64,000 nucleotides of DNA, taken from Ailanthus altissimus (lineage: Eukaryota; Streptophyta; Magnoliopsida; Sapindales; Simaroubaceae). Location of the stretch: positions 17,828,501 through 17,892,500 of the forward strand of contig OX327690.1 in assembly GCA_946807835.1 (NCBI GenBank). Reading direction: 5' to 3'. Position numbers and translations under genes: made by a program. Shown here in pieces: positions 23,965 through 36,489 of this stretch (its first letter is position 1; each line of letters starts with the position of its first letter). The notes under the pieces are model-generated. The model had not been told where the DNA came from, searched no databases, and saw only the letters and a program-made list of their open reading frames with translations.

Positions 23965-25045
23965 GAGAAGAGAAGAGGGGTTGAGCCTTAACATCTGCCA
24001 ATGTATCTCCAATTAGGTTTATCTTTATTCAATGTTAAAGGATTAAGTCTCATGTTCTCCATTGCACCCGTGGATAGTGTTATAAGGACGCCAAAAATAA
24101 TTATTAGAGTTACAATTATTTTTTAAGGGATTATTAAATCCAATAGTGAATCCCTCATTTTACACTTATACACTTATGAATGATGCTTTGAGGACGATAA
24201 AAATGATTGTGTGTGACAATAATTTTTAATGAAGGTTATTACACCCGAGCACTAAAGCCTTTCGGTATGTAAAGTGCCCTTGAGGATGCCAAAAATAGAT
24301 TCGTGTGTAACGATAATCTTTTATATAAAAAAATTATTATATGTTAAAATTATTTTTGATGGGATTATTACATCTAATTAAGGATGGCAATTTAGTTTGG
24401 ATCCAAAAAAAATTGAAAACTTGGCTCGGCTTGGATTTTGACTAGGCCTAAAAATTGTGGGTCTTTTGTATATAGGTCAGATTTTTCTTCGGTAATCCAG
24501 ATTTAGGAAATCTAGCCTAGATCCCAAATTTTTATCTTTTTTTTTTTTAAAGAAAAGTCCTAAATTAATTTCTCAAATTCTTAATCTTTAATATATATGA
24601 TCTAATAATTACTTTGCAAAATAAATACCCTAAAAATTTAAATTTAACCTAAAGAAATAAAAAATAATTTTTAAAAATAAAAAAAAGCTTTAAAAAAATT
24701 GAGTTTAAACCCAAATGTAGCATAGGCCTAAAAAACCAGAGTTCTGAGTTTATACAAAAAAAATTTGAATCTGAATTCAGGTTGAGCAAACTCAGATCTA
24801 GATTTCGAATTTTGTCATCCCTACATCTAATAAAGGTTGAGTTTCAACATGCGCTAATGTCTCTCCAAAGTAGTTTGTCTCTACTAGGCACTAAAAGGTT
24901 AAGCCTTATGTTCTCCAGTGAATCCCAGACAGGATATGTATCTCTAAAGCGATTTATCTTACTTCTGCATCAAGATGTTGAGTACCATTATTTTCCAATA
25001 AATCTTAAATGGGATATATCTCTTAACTAATGTTATCTCTACTCA
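23965..25045 (+). repeat. Tandem-repeat zone of the Tat-like element
   Basis: Two repeat types alternate. Type 1 has units of about 75-85 bases containing ggttgagcctt-aacat, aatgt-tctcca and ttatct-t (about 23970-24060 and 24830-25025). Type 2 has units of about 90-120 bases with aggacgccaaaaat, tgtgtgacaat, ggttattacaccc and actaaagcc (about 24070-24380). Both types recur, reverse-complemented, at 59750-60320 in the minus-strand relative. A degenerate AT-rich filler lies at 24380-24800. Not protein-coding. Confidence 0.65.
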
Positions 25046-25505
25046 GTACTAGATGATAAATTTCTTGTTTATTATATATGGAGAAAGTGATCAAAAGGGC
25101 TCTTAAGTACAGCAAGGGTATGTTAAGGCTAGAAAATTAGAATGTTTATAGTTCTCTTATTATCATCATATGACTTATATTGTACTCTTCTTCTAATCTC
25201 CTTGTATATGGTCATATACAAGTAGGGATGTGTTATCTCATTACGCTCCATGTATAAAGGCCAAGAGAGATAATAGAGAATTAAGCCTATGTTAAAGGCT
25301 ATTAGAAATTTCCCTCAGCAGTGCTTAGCTAAGAATCAAAGTATCTCGAGTGGAAAAGATATTGAATAATTGTGCTTAGAGAAAGAAAGCATAGTAGTGA
25401 TGATTAAAACCCTAAAGAAATGAGTTTAGGGTGCCAAATTTTTTGTCTCTAGTGTGTGCTTAGGAATTCAGAAGGGTTTTAAACAGCAAATGAGAGCATA
25501 CCATA

Positions 25506-25990
25506 TGTTAAGGAGAAATTAAGGTGACATATAGGCTGCTCCTAAAAGCCCACTTGGGTACTTAAACCCGTTTCTTTAGAAAGCTACTCAGGCCAAATTG
25601 ATACATTGCCACCAAATTTAATACGGACCTAAACACGTTAACCTTTATCATTTGACCTAAGGGGCATATTAGATATGACTTACTTGGAATTCCACATCAC
25701 TACTTAGTTTTATAGGACAAAGGACATAACACCGTGGTCGAGTTATCCTCCATGTCACTGTTGGGTCCCATAACTAAAGGACACATCAATAAAATTTAGT
25801 CATTCTCCAAATCATCACGAGGTTCTACCACATGCTACCCGAAAAAACCTTATTGCTGAACAATTAGATAAAAGGATAATGCCTAAATAAATGTAATCCT
25901 GAGTGACCATTGTGTTACCTCATTAGCATATCACTAATACTTTGTCACCTTGCTAATAAAGATGTATGGAGGCTAGCTTCAATAATTTTA
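25506..25990 (+). repeat. 3' LTR of the Tat-like element, truncated
   Basis: It starts TGTTAAGGAGAAATTAAGGT and aligns with the LTRs at 56072-57120 and 62735-63737 read in reverse. Shared parts include ggtgacat-taggct, caaattga, and near 25760 gggtcccataact. It degenerates near 25990. With the copy at 22463 it bounds an element of only about 3.5 kb. Confidence 0.6.
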
Positions 25991-26900
25991 AAAGATAGTT
26001 TTAGATATTATGTTAGTTATACTGATGCTTTTTACCAGATTTGTCTGGATATACCCTTTGAAATAGAAATTTGAAGTAATTATATACCTTTCAACACTTT
26101 TAAAACTATATTGAAAGATTGTTAAATAGAAAAATAAAGATGATATAGTCAGATTATAGAGGGGAATACAAACCATTCACAATATTTCTTAGCCAAAAGG
26201 GTATAATACATAAATTATCTTACCCATACACTTACCATCAAAATATGGGAGTAGAGAAGAAACACAGACATCTTTTAGATATTGGACAAATTCTTTTAGC
26301 TCAAAGCAAAATGCCTCTAACATAATAGTAGGAAAAGCATTTTCCATATCAGTGTTTATCATCAATAGAATGCCACTAGTTATGTTGAAATAAAAAAAAA
26401 CCCTTTAAACTGATTTTCAATCAAAAACTCAATTATAGCTTGATGAAAATTTTTAGTTATGCTTGATTCCTCACTTAAGACCATATTACAACAATAAGTT
26501 CAACTTTCATATTGTTTTCTAGTATGTTTTGCTGTATAGTTCTCAATATAAGAGGGTACAAATGTCTCAACTCGAGTGTGAGAATATACATAACTAGACA
26601 TATCATTTTTAATGACTAAGAATTTTCTTTTTTTACAAATCCTTTGTTTGCTGAAAATTATAAAAATAAAGATACTTGTATAAAATCTTTCCATATAATT
26701 TTTATGCCATATACACAAGAATAGTTGCTTTCCTTTCCAGATGATACAATTTCAGATCAAGTGTAAATGTATGCAACAAGTGCTTCCACTCACATCTTAA
26801 ATACACAAACATCATCATAAAGTACACCAACTCAAAATATTGTCACTTAATTTCAGCCAAACACACTACAAAACACCTTATCGGATGAAAATTTCCCTAC
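25991..26900. other. Degenerate AT-rich DNA between elements
   Basis: No protein similarity that I can support. It may include a degraded 5' part of the copia element that becomes recognisable at 26930. Minus-strand open frames at 25988-26176 and 26500-26718 show no domain. Confidence 0.4.
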
Positions 26901-26929
26901 ACACTCTTCAGCTTCAATAAAAGCATTAC

Positions 26930-28770
26930 CAATTATGCAAAGAGTTACCGTCAACAACAAGATCAAAAGATGGTGTCTTTAAACTAAAAATTTTTCTTGT
27001 TGAAACATAAGAAGAAATATCAATCACTGCTGTTGAAGCATTGAAACAGTCTCATTAAAGAAAAGCGAGATAGAGGAATGTAAAGCTTTAATGAACAAAA
27101 AAACTTGGTGTTTAGTTCCTAAACCATCCGAAATTTTAAGATTGTTGGGAATAAGTGGGTTTTTAAAAATCAAAAGGAACACAAATAATAGTATAGCTAA
27201 AAAAATTTCTTGCTGAAACACAAGAAGAAACATCAATCACTGTTGCTGAAGCATTGAAACAGTCTCATTAGAGAAAAGCGAGATGGAGGAATGTAAAGCT
27301 TTAATGAACAAAAAAACTTGGTGTTTAGTTTCTAAACCATCCAAAAATTTAAGATTGTTGGGAACAAGTGGGTTTTTAAAATCAAAAGGAAAACAAATAA
27401 TAGTATAGCTAGATACAAGACAAGGTTGGTAGCCAAAAGTTATCACCAAACACCTGGTATAGACTTCTTTAAGACATTTTATCCTGTTGTTAAAGCAAGT
27501 ACAATTAGAGTGATTCTTAGCCTTATTGTGACAAAAGAATGATAGCTAAAATAGATATATATTAACAATGCTCTTTCTGAATGGAGTTCTTACTGAGACA
27601 ATATATATGAAGCAACCAATCAGATTTGAAATATATGAAAAGTCAGATCATTGCTATAAGTTACAAAAAGGCTCTATGAACTTAAATGGGCCCTTAGTAC
27701 TTGGTATGATAAACTCAAAATAACATTGGTCAAGTGAGGATTCTACAACACCAAGTTTGATACTTTATTATTTGTGAAATATATTAATAGCATCCTTCTC
27801 ATTGTTTTAGTATATGTAAATAATATAATAATGACAGAAGATGACACAAAGGCTATTTAGTGAAGCAGCTTAATAAATAGTTTGCTCTAAAGAAGTTAGG
27901 AGATCTGAACTATTTTCTTAGGGTAGAGATTCCTAGAATTGGTTTAACCTTTCATTTTTGTCAAACCAAATATTTGACTGACTTACTCAAAACAAAAAAT
28001 ATAGCTGAAGAGTTGTCAAACTCCAATAAGTACTGAACTTAAGTTAATCAAGTCATCAAATTAACTCTTTTCAAATGAGTTTTTATACAGGAGTCTCATT
28101 GGAGCACTGCAGTACATGACACTTACTAGGTATGAAATTTCTTTTACAATAAATAAGTTAAGTCAATATTTATCTTCTCCATCTCAACTTCATTGGCAAT
28201 GTGTAAAAGGCTGTTAAGATATCTGCAAAGACCAATGTCTTATGGTCTACTTTTCAAACAGTGAGTATCTTTAAACTTAGAAGTCTTCATAGATATTGAT
28301 TGGGCTTGTAACTTAAATAATTATAAATCTTATGGAGATTATTGTGTATTCTATACTGGGAACTTGGTCTCTTAGAGCTCAAAAAAATAAAGAGTGGTGT
28401 CAAGATCAAACACAGAATCTTAGTATATAGTTTTAGCTCAGGTGGCAACAAAAATAAAATGGCTGCATTGTTTATTTTTAAAGTTTCATCTATCTTAATT
28501 TTTAATTTCTATAGTTTGGTGTGACAATCAAAAAGTAACTTTATTAGTTACATATTCAATATTTTATAATTGTACCAAACATATTAAAATAGATATTCAT
28601 TTTGTAAAAAACAAAGTGTTTATTGGGCAGCTGCATGTAAGATTTGTACCTTCCAAATCTCGGTTGGTAGATATATTTACTAAAGCTCTTCTCATCGCTA
28701 GATTTTGGACCTTAACACACAATCTCAATGTCTACTTTAAACAATTGAGGTTGAGGAGGATGAAAGAGCA
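26930..28770 (+). pseudogene. Ty1/copia reverse transcriptase and RNase H remnant
   Basis: Translation in order: TTRSKDGVFKLK (the usual start of the RT segment); LVAKSYHQTPGIDFFKTFYP then VVKASTIRVILSLI; NGVLTETIYMKQPIRFE; LLIVLVYVNNIIMT, where the catalytic YVDD is altered to YVNN; LKKLGDLNYFLRVEI; GDYCVFYTGNLVS (RNase H); and near the end VRFVPSKSRLVDIFTKALLI, the copia RNase H C-terminus. Many stops and shifts show it is dead. gag, protease and integrase are not visible upstream. The usual N-terminal RT piece is present twice (see the duplication). Orientation is plus and a probable LTR follows. Confidence 0.8.
27003..27440 (+). repeat. Tandem duplication (unit about 215 bp) inside the copia RT
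   Basis: 27003-27220 and 27221-27440 repeat one another. Each contains atcaatcactg, gttgaagcattgaaacagtc, gaatgtaaagctttaatgaa, aaacttggtgttta, taagattgttggga and gtgggttttt. The repeated segment codes for the RT N-terminal piece (CKALMNKKTWCLV in copy 2). By eye they are over 90 percent identical, so the duplication is more recent than most decay of the element, or was copied with it. Confidence 0.85.
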
Positions 28771-29230
28771 TCGAATTCAAAGCAAAAGAAGTAATATCTC
28801 TGTTCAACTCAGTAGCTAGCTCAGCAAGCTCGTACAGCTCGGTACACAGGTCCTTTACAGAAAGCAGATGCTAAGAATGGTGATGAGTCAAGTGTCAAAG
28901 GCTTTGAGATGTAAAGAAGAGGTCCATTTTGAATGTATTATAATTAGTTACATTTAAGTCAAAACTTTAGTCAAAATTATTAAGAGTTTGTTAGGCATTT
29001 TTCGACAAAACTAACAAACTCGTTTTTCTTTTTCATTCTCTAAATTCTTCTATCATTAGGCTCTATAAATTCAATACTTTTGCATCATTTGATTACATTG
29101 AGAATAATAAAATAATTCAAAGATATTTTCTTCAGCTTTTCTTAATTTTCTCAAGCACATTTTGTTTTGCATCATTTTCCTGAAAGTAGTACAACTTTCC
29201 AGGAAACCAAATACATATTCCAAATCTTCG
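28771..29230 (+). repeat. Probable 3' LTR of the copia relic
   Basis: It follows a purine-rich stretch (gaggttgaggaggatgaaag, 28745-28764) that could be the polypurine tract. It contains a TATA-like ctctataaattcaatac (29060) and a stop-rich, non-coding composition. No second copy is seen in the window, so the right boundary is inferred only. Confidence 0.4.
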
Positions 29231-31194
29231 TACTCGTTTCTCTGTGCATATATAGGTGAATGATTTGCACCATTTAAGTCTATCCAAAAAGTTTATTCAC
29301 AAAAAAGCAAACAAGAAGTCTATCATAAAAATATTCAAAAAAATAAAATAAAATTGAGAGGTATCATTAATAATGTCAATGATAAAATAATACAATAAAT
29401 CACTTCAAATTTGTAAATCTTTCATTTGATAAATATGACATTTTATTTATTATAATTTTTTGATAAATAAATTAGAATTATCAATGATTATTCCCATCAA
29501 TTATAAAAAATAAATAATATTATACATTTTAAATAATATTTTAAAATTTTATTTTAAATTAATATATTAAATAATCATCGAATGAAAAAATAATATAATT
29601 TTTAATTTTAATATTTATATTATTTTATTATTTAATAATTTTTTAACATATCATTTAAAATAAAAAAAATTAAATGTCATTTAAAATTATTTATTATAAA
29701 AAATAGAAAAATGGAATTTGGAAAAGGTGCTTTCCGCTAATCTCGGCATAATAATACAAGTAAAGACAATTCTGAAAACTTTAATTCCTCGCAGATGATT
29801 GACGATTATTTACAGAGGAATTGTAAATTGAATTGATAATGACTATATTAAGTCTGCAGTCAATGATACTTTCGATTAAAACACGTAGACCAATGAATGC
29901 ATTAGTAATGTAGTGGCTGACTCGGACTCCGACTCAGAAGAACAAGTTTCAGAATTCTATAACGTGACCCTCTTTACTCTTTCTTTTTCCCTTGGTCTCA
30001 TCACTCATTGCTCATTCCCTATTCCCAATTCATAACGTTCGCGTATCAAAAAAAAAAAAAAAGTCACTAATTTCTCTAATACCATTCTTTTTAATGGCTA
30101 GATGTTACTGTTTGATAACCATATTACCAGTAAATTAATGAGATTACAATTTGAAAAATTATGTTAATCATTTAAAAACCAAAGGTAATTGAATCATTCA
30201 CTATCATAAATTTGAATAATGTATTTTTTTAAAAAACAAATTATAATTTTTTTTGTATAATCAAGAATCATTTGTGTGTTGTCACATCTATTTTATTGAT
30301 TTCTTACCCGGATACAAAAAAAAATGACTAAAAAATATCTCTTTGACATAGTCTAATTCATTATTATTTTATTTTAGATAGTTAATTTAAGATCAACAAT
30401 ATTGCTTATTTTTTAAAAATACAAAACATATCATCAATCCGTTTGGCATTTTTCTTTCCTCAAAACCAAATGTTGCCAAAACTGTGTGCAAGTGGTTTCT
30501 AATTTTGGTGGAGTAAAATTTTAAAAAATATTATTATATATATATAATTTGGTGGAGTACGTAGTTCATTATATGGTGAGTTTTTAAATACATAATAAAA
30601 TTTTGTAACATATTGTAAACTGTATAAAAATTATAAAAAATTATAAATTTATTAAACAATAATATATGACAGCGTTGCTCACCATACGGTGAGTTACATA
30701 ACTCACTAAATCATTTCTCTATATATATTAGGGTCATTATAATTAATTAGAATAATGCATGAAATCACGGACATGCAATGTTTAAATATAGCCTATGCTT
30801 TTTGGAAAATATGGTTTATAATTTGTTTGACAATAACCATATTTTATAATCAACAAAAGTATTTTTAGATAGAGACCATTTTTTATAATAAAATAATTTA
30901 AAAGATCCAATATATATATATATATATTAAGGAAATACAATATTATAATTGTATGTAATATCAACCTTCTCAAACAAATGAAAGGAAATAAATAATGCTC
31001 CTAAATATAGAGGAAACCGGACTCAAATTTAGCATCTTGATAATCAAAATATTGATACTAATCACTAGGATATGAGTGGTTGGCTAATATTATGTGACAC
31101 AAAAGAAAAGTCATTAGATCCATTTGGTGCAATTACTTAATACTATTACAATAATCAAATTATCCTATCGAAAACAAAATAATTAATCTTTTTG
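29231..31194. other. AT-rich intergenic DNA
   Basis: No gene is recognised. Features are poly-A tracts, a (TA)n run near 30910-30926, and related phrases ggtgagttt (30578) and cggtgagttacataactcac (30692), the latter a small inverted repeat around gagttacataactc. A minor GC-richer patch at 29880-30010 has no coding frame I recognise. Confidence 0.5.
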
Positions 31195-31897
31195 GGGATA
31201 TTATCATCAATTCGTTAATGTATGGCTTAATTACAATAATAATAAAAAATTTAAAAAATTAATGTTAGTACTCAATTTTTTTTTTTAAAAATCACTGATG
31301 CCCCATTGCTAATGGTTCGCTGTGAAAATTAATAAATTTAAGATTAATCAAGTTATTCCACACTCAAAATACTAATATCCTTTCAAAAAAAATTATAAAA
31401 ATAAAATATTATTAAAAATATATAAAAAAAAAATTGGCTGTCGATCAGCGGCCATTTTGGCCTCTTGGTTCCAAGCGGCCAAAACGACTGCCTGCTTTTT
31501 AAAATTTTTTTTAAGTTTTATTTATTTTTTTAATTTTACTTCTTTTTATTACTTTTATTTTTTTTTATTATTCTTTAAAGTATTTAAATATTTTTATTTT
31601 ATTTTTATTATTTTCAAAAGTTTTTTTTATTATTATTTTATTTTAAATTATTTTTTAAAGTCAAAATTTTAAAATCCGTGCAAATTATTATTATGTCAAT
31701 TTTGTTTAACGTGTAAGGAGTAATTTGATCATTTGACACTAATTAACATAGAATTTGTTTAATTCAACCGAATATTTTTAACGATTAAACATTCGTACAT
31801 ATTTTGTAAAAATTTTGAGTACTAACGTTGATTTTTTAAATATATAAATATTAATATAATTAAATCATGCCTCAAAGATATTAATGATAATATCCTC
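31195..31897. mobile_element. Inverted-repeat DNA element (about 0.7 kb), possibly Mutator-like
   Basis: The left terminus reads gggatattatcatcaattcg and the right terminus, reverse-complemented, gaggatattatcattaatat. The inverted similarity continues for about 90 bases (for example taatgttagtactcaattttt against taacgttagtactcaaaattttt). The flanks are atctttttg (31186-31194) and atctttttt (31898-31906), nearly identical 9-mers. Nine-base target duplications with long terminal inverted repeats suit Mutator-like elements. The interior is non-coding: a hairpin at 31455-31484 and a T-rich stretch that opens a meaningless 71-codon frame. Confidence 0.55.
31455..31484. other. GC-richer 30-base hairpin inside the inverted-repeat element
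   Basis: TTTTGGCC (31455-31462) pairs with GGCCAAAA (31477-31484). CTTGG (31464-31468) pairs with CCAAG (31471-31475) around a TT turn, with one T/C mismatch between the two stems, so 13 of 14 positions pair. It stands out in very AT-rich surroundings. Confidence 0.7.
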
Positions 31898-31906
31898 ATC
31901 TTTTTT

Positions 31907-32773
31907 TTATATAATAAAAGGAGTTTTTGAATATTGACCAAATATACTTTTTTTAATATCAATTATATGAGATTGCAATATTGATTATATCAAGCTATAC
32001 TATTTAAATTACAATCATACTATATTTTTAAGATATTTTTAAAAGTAATATGTATAACTTTAAAATATATTTTATTTAAATTATATTATTAAAATTTTAA
32101 AAATAACACATATAACTTTAAATACATCTTATTTAAATTAAAAAATGTTTATAAAATAAGAATAATAAATTAACTACCTAATATTTATCGGGATTCGAAT
32201 CCCGACCTTATCAAAAAAGTGCATTTTAAAATATAGTGCTTGCCAACTCGGATAATTATGGAGTGTGAGTAGTGAGTAGAAAACATTAGAAAGGAAAAAT
32301 GAATTATTAATAAAGTTGAAATAGAGTTTCTCTCTTACGCAAATTAACAACCGTAGACAGAATCTTGGAAATGAAACAAAGCGTGAAGGGCTGAAATATG
32401 CCCAAATGTTGTTTATAATGATAGGGTTACAAATTCCAACAACATTATTAACTAATTCATACATAAATTGACGTGGCATAGAAGAAACCTTCCAATCCAA
32501 AGCCTAGACCTAGCTAAGAAATAAGAACACCAACACCAACACCATGACCATGACCATGACCACGATCATCACCATCATAAATGAATTGTATGAAAAGAGA
32601 ATTCAATTCAAAATTTATTTGCCAATGCCCATCTTATTCATTCATAGCCAATACAATACGGAAGTAAAATTCAAATATAAAAATTAACTCTCATTCGTAG
32701 CCATATTTATTGAAAAAATAGTTTAAGTATTTATTATAACAATTAATCTATTAGTCACAATCTCTCGAATAGT
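31907..32773. other. AT-rich intergenic DNA with a short (CAACAC)n/(CATGAC)n repeat
   Basis: 32526-32578 consists of hexamer-like repeats (acaccaacaccaacacc then atgaccatgaccatgacc, ending in atcatcaccatcat). A 108-codon minus-strand open frame (32174-32500) ends in the palindrome CGGGATTCGAATCCCG (32190-32205). It resembles nothing I know and I do not call it a gene. Confidence 0.5.
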
Positions 32774-33746
32774 GGCACTGTTTATTTCACTTAAATCCTT
32801 AAATAGTTTTACAAATACAACAAAAATATATATTTGAAATAATTATCACTTAAGTCCTTTAAATAATTATATACCCTATTTAATAAGTTTATCACACTAG
32901 TATTTAATATAGAGCTCAATTGAATTTTTTTTTCTAAAAAATATAGTCAATTATTTTTAATCGAAGTTTCTACCAACCACCGCTCAATTTAAGTTAAATT
33001 TTATAAAGACTTTTACTTAAGTTTATTTTGATTATTCTCGCTCTAATAATTTTGTAATTCTAATTTTGTTTCTACTTTCAATCAGCTTAATATTAATATT
33101 TAATTTATTAATTTATTAAAAATCAGAACAATCAATTTGAAGTTGATGGGATTGAATCGATTTTGGTTGAAAAGCTATAATCCAATCTCCAATTGCTAAG
33201 GAATTTACCTAATGAATTGATTGTATGGTTCCTTCTCTTTTTTTTTTCGGTGGGTTTTGTTTTTCTTGTACCTGTGTTGTTTCGTTATTTGTTGTATGTT
33301 CAATTTTTAATGTCTTATCCTCTAGACAAAAAGATGTAAAATGTACAGCTTTTGGCAGTAAAATATTTTTTTCTCATCTGTATAATTTTTTTGAAAGTAA
33401 GATGAAAAAAAAATAATATTAATATTAAAATATTTAAAAGTGGTAAAAAAATTAGAGTTGTAAAATTATTAGAGCGAAAATAATTTGGACAACATAAATT
33501 TAAGTGAAGGTTTTAAAAAAGTGATCTTAAATGGGTGGTGGTCAGTAAAAGATTCAATTAAAAACAATTGACTACTTTTTTTTAAAAAAAAATTCTTCAA
33601 TTGAGCTCTATATTAAATATAAGTACGATAGACTTATTAAAATAGGGTATATAATTATTTAAGGAACTTAAGTGATAATTATTCAAAATATATAATTTTT
33701 TATATTTTTAAAAACGTTTAAGGACTTAAATGAAATAAACAGTGCC
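32774..33746. mobile_element. Foldback-type element with inverted arms of about 300 bp
   Basis: The left arm (32774 to about 33067) starts GGCACTGTTTATTTCACTTA. The right arm (about 33446-33746), reverse-complemented, starts GGCACTGTTTATTTCATTTA. Matches run through the arms: attatcacttaagtcctt, ttaaataattatataccct, tcaattga, ctcgctctaataattttg. The spacer of about 380 bases is non-coding. The inverted similarity may extend outward to cgaatagtg (32766) and ccattcg (33757), with about eight extra bases on the right. No clear target-site duplication is visible. This is a non-autonomous DNA element rather than a gene. Confidence 0.7.
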
Positions 33747-33788
33747 GTTCGGGCACCATTCGGATATTGCCTTTCGGGATGGAATAGA

Positions 33789-33828
33789 ATTATTGTTATT
33801 ATTATTATTATTATTATATATATATATA
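33789..33828 (+). repeat. (ATT)n/(AT)n microsatellite
   Basis: About nine TTA repeats run directly into an AT dinucleotide run, just outside the right arm of the foldback element. Confidence 0.85.
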
Positions 33829-36489
33829 ACCGTTTTATTTGGTTAGATCGTTTGAATATTGTATTATTTTTTTAAAAAGGAAATTTTTACATTGATAAAG
33901 AAATATGTATTTTCTCAATTGCAGACCTTTTTCTTCTTTAATTTTGCGAATGTTATAGTTGTCCTAATATCATAATTAGAGGATTACTTAGATCCAACGA
34001 AAGTGAGTTTATTATGAAGTGCCAACTATTACTTAGTGAAATTTATTTCTCGCAAATTAGATTAATTTATTTATATTTTATTAAGAATCGGTAGAGTTTT
34101 CTTTGCACTCAATCATGTCGCATTTTAATATTTATTTCTCTAAAATGCTTTAAAAGTTTTAAGGGCTCTAAACCCAATCAAAATTCAAAGCTATTCTTTT
34201 AATTACATTATCCAAAAGCTACTCCATAGTCCATAACATGAGCTCAGAGCTCTAGGCAAAGGTATAAGGGGTCCCCAATCTGTCATAACGTCATTATTAT
34301 TTACTGTTCTTGTTAATTATTATATATATAGCTAAGCTTTCTCAAAAGAATTTAATTCAATTCATTTTTGTCTAAACCCAAAACATTCTTTTATATACAA
34401 ATTATTTTACATGTCCAATGTTTTCTCATTAAAAATCAATTGTTGGGACAGGTGGATTGTGGCTTGGAGCCCTACTCACGTGCCTTTGTTCCCCTTTGTC
34501 AATTAATAGTTTGTTCGCATTTGATCAATAAATTTCATGTGTTTTATCCTTTTTTTTGGTCGATTAGGGCTTGACCCAGTTTGATCTTGTCACTTTATGT
34601 GTGCACCATGTATGAACATAGGATTTCATAGCCTAATTTTTTGACCACATTCTCCGCGTGCCAAGAAAAGACTGCCCCCACCTCATTCTTTTTAGTCCAA
34701 AATTTGTGTCTCATTGTTCTAATTAAGAGAATAAGTCGTTGTATTTCTAAAGATTTGTGTGACTTTAAATTGCACGAACTCGATGCGTTGCAGCGCCGAC
34801 TGCTCGGGCATATAGTCTATTAGTGCATGCATTGCGTGTTGTGTTTTTATTTTCCACAAAATAATTATTTTAACTTTTTTGGACATATTATTATTAGTTA
34901 GGTGTTTCTTTTTATAGAGGATGATGTCTATTCTAGAATCTTCTTAGTTAGATCATTTTATAGTTTGATTTGAAAATTTATATTTATAAAAAGTGAGGTC
35001 TACTTTTAAATTTTGATTGATAGATCAAGTAGTTACTTAACATTTGGTTGTTTGTGAATGAAATAAAAAGGAAAAAAAAACATTGAAGACATGTTGTGTA
35101 AATGTGAGACCTCTACTAAAAGAATGGCATTTTATGTGTAAATTTTGAGGTTAGTTAATTTTATGTGTGAGTGTGTATTTTTTTAATACCAACTAAGATT
35201 TGACCCACATTTGGCATATTTTATTTGGTTAGTTAATGTATGAACTTATGAGTTTATAGCGTAATTATCTTATCACAAATTTCCATATGGCAATGACAAC
35301 ACAAGAGGGATCCATCTAATTGGTCATATCTTTTTGATCCATTTAATGTTTTAAATTAGACAATTGAGATTGTAAGTTGCTTATTTGAAAGGATTTCAAT
35401 TTGATGGACTCAAATTGCACCGACTACCCATGCATTTATAGTATCTTTATATTGGTGCATGCATTGTGACTTGCATGGTTTTCTTTTTTCACCAATTTTA
35501 GGGTTGGGCAGCTTTGGAATGAGTTGGGTTCGGGACAACTCGATTCCTTATCGAAAAATTTGAATTTGATGGACTCCACTTTCACCGACTATCCTTGCAT
35601 TTGTAGTATATTGGTGCGTGCATTGCGACTTGCATGAATTTTTTTTTTTACACCAACTGCATGTATCATTTACATACTTACGCTCTAATACATTTTTATT
35701 ATAGTGGAAGAATTTTATTACATGAGAAAAATGTCATATATAAAAGAACAGAAATTTCCGTAGAAAAAGAAAAATATTTATTCTGTTATGGCCTCTTCGA
35801 GAGCTCAAACCTATAATTAAGGCTAGAAAAATATACAGATTTTGCTGCTGAAACAAATGTTTAGGTGCGGACTTATGTAATTGTCTAAAAACTAAACAAA
35901 AAGGTGCCTACAAAACGAGTTATAAAATTTAACTTCATTAATTCATTTAGGTATTTCTGATAATGAAAAATAAAAATTGGTCATTTTGTTTGCACTATTT
36001 TTCATCTTGCTTTTGTGTCTTCCACGGTTCTTAATCTGCACGTATGCTACAAATTAAGTACAACCCACTCTTTTTGTTTTTGTTTTCAATTAATATTCAA
36101 AATCCAGCTCAATGCCTCAATCTTCATGTGTGACCCAAGTTTGATATCTTGGTATTTATCTATTTATTTTTTAAAATTCAACAACTCAAAAAAGAAAATA
36201 AATAAATAAATCGAATTCTTTCGCAACACAATGATGCAGACTAAGGAATATCGGTGAAATGGACATTAAAACCCTATAATTTCAAAAGTACCCACTTAGG
36301 CCTCGCTTCTTTAAATTTTCTGTTATATTGGTCAAATCTGACACAATTTGATTCATTCATTATATTATATTTGAATTTTTAAAAGATAAAAATATAATTA
36401 CTTTTATATGATTTGTATCATAAAAATTTTAAATAATATATTACTAGTTCATATTACTGTATTAAAATATAAACCATTTTTAACACATT
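33829..36489. other. Intergenic DNA with a spaced direct repeat
   Basis: No gene is recognised. About 35395-35470 and 35562-35640 are related direct copies sharing gatttgatggact-like text, caccgacta, gcatttatagta or gcatttgtagta, tattggtgc and gacttgcatg, at a spacing of about 170 bases. A related word tagtgcatgcattgcgtg occurs at 34822. GC-richer patches at 34440-34500 and 34770-34830 open frames of 60-68 codons without recognisable domains. Confidence 0.5.

Noticed and set aside
27024..27449. Two very similar 70-codon minus-strand open frames that could look like a gene pair
   Set aside because: They are antisense shadows of the tandemly duplicated copia RT segment on the plus strand.
32190..32205. 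CGGGATTCGAATCCCG, which looks like a tRNA T-arm
   Set aside because: It is a simple palindrome. The loop length does not fit a T-arm, and no acceptor, D or anticodon arm is found around it.
32174..32500. A 108-codon minus-strand frame, one of the longest in the window
   Set aside because: No recognisable motif, hydrophobic AT-driven composition, and bounded by simple repeats; chance frame is more likely.
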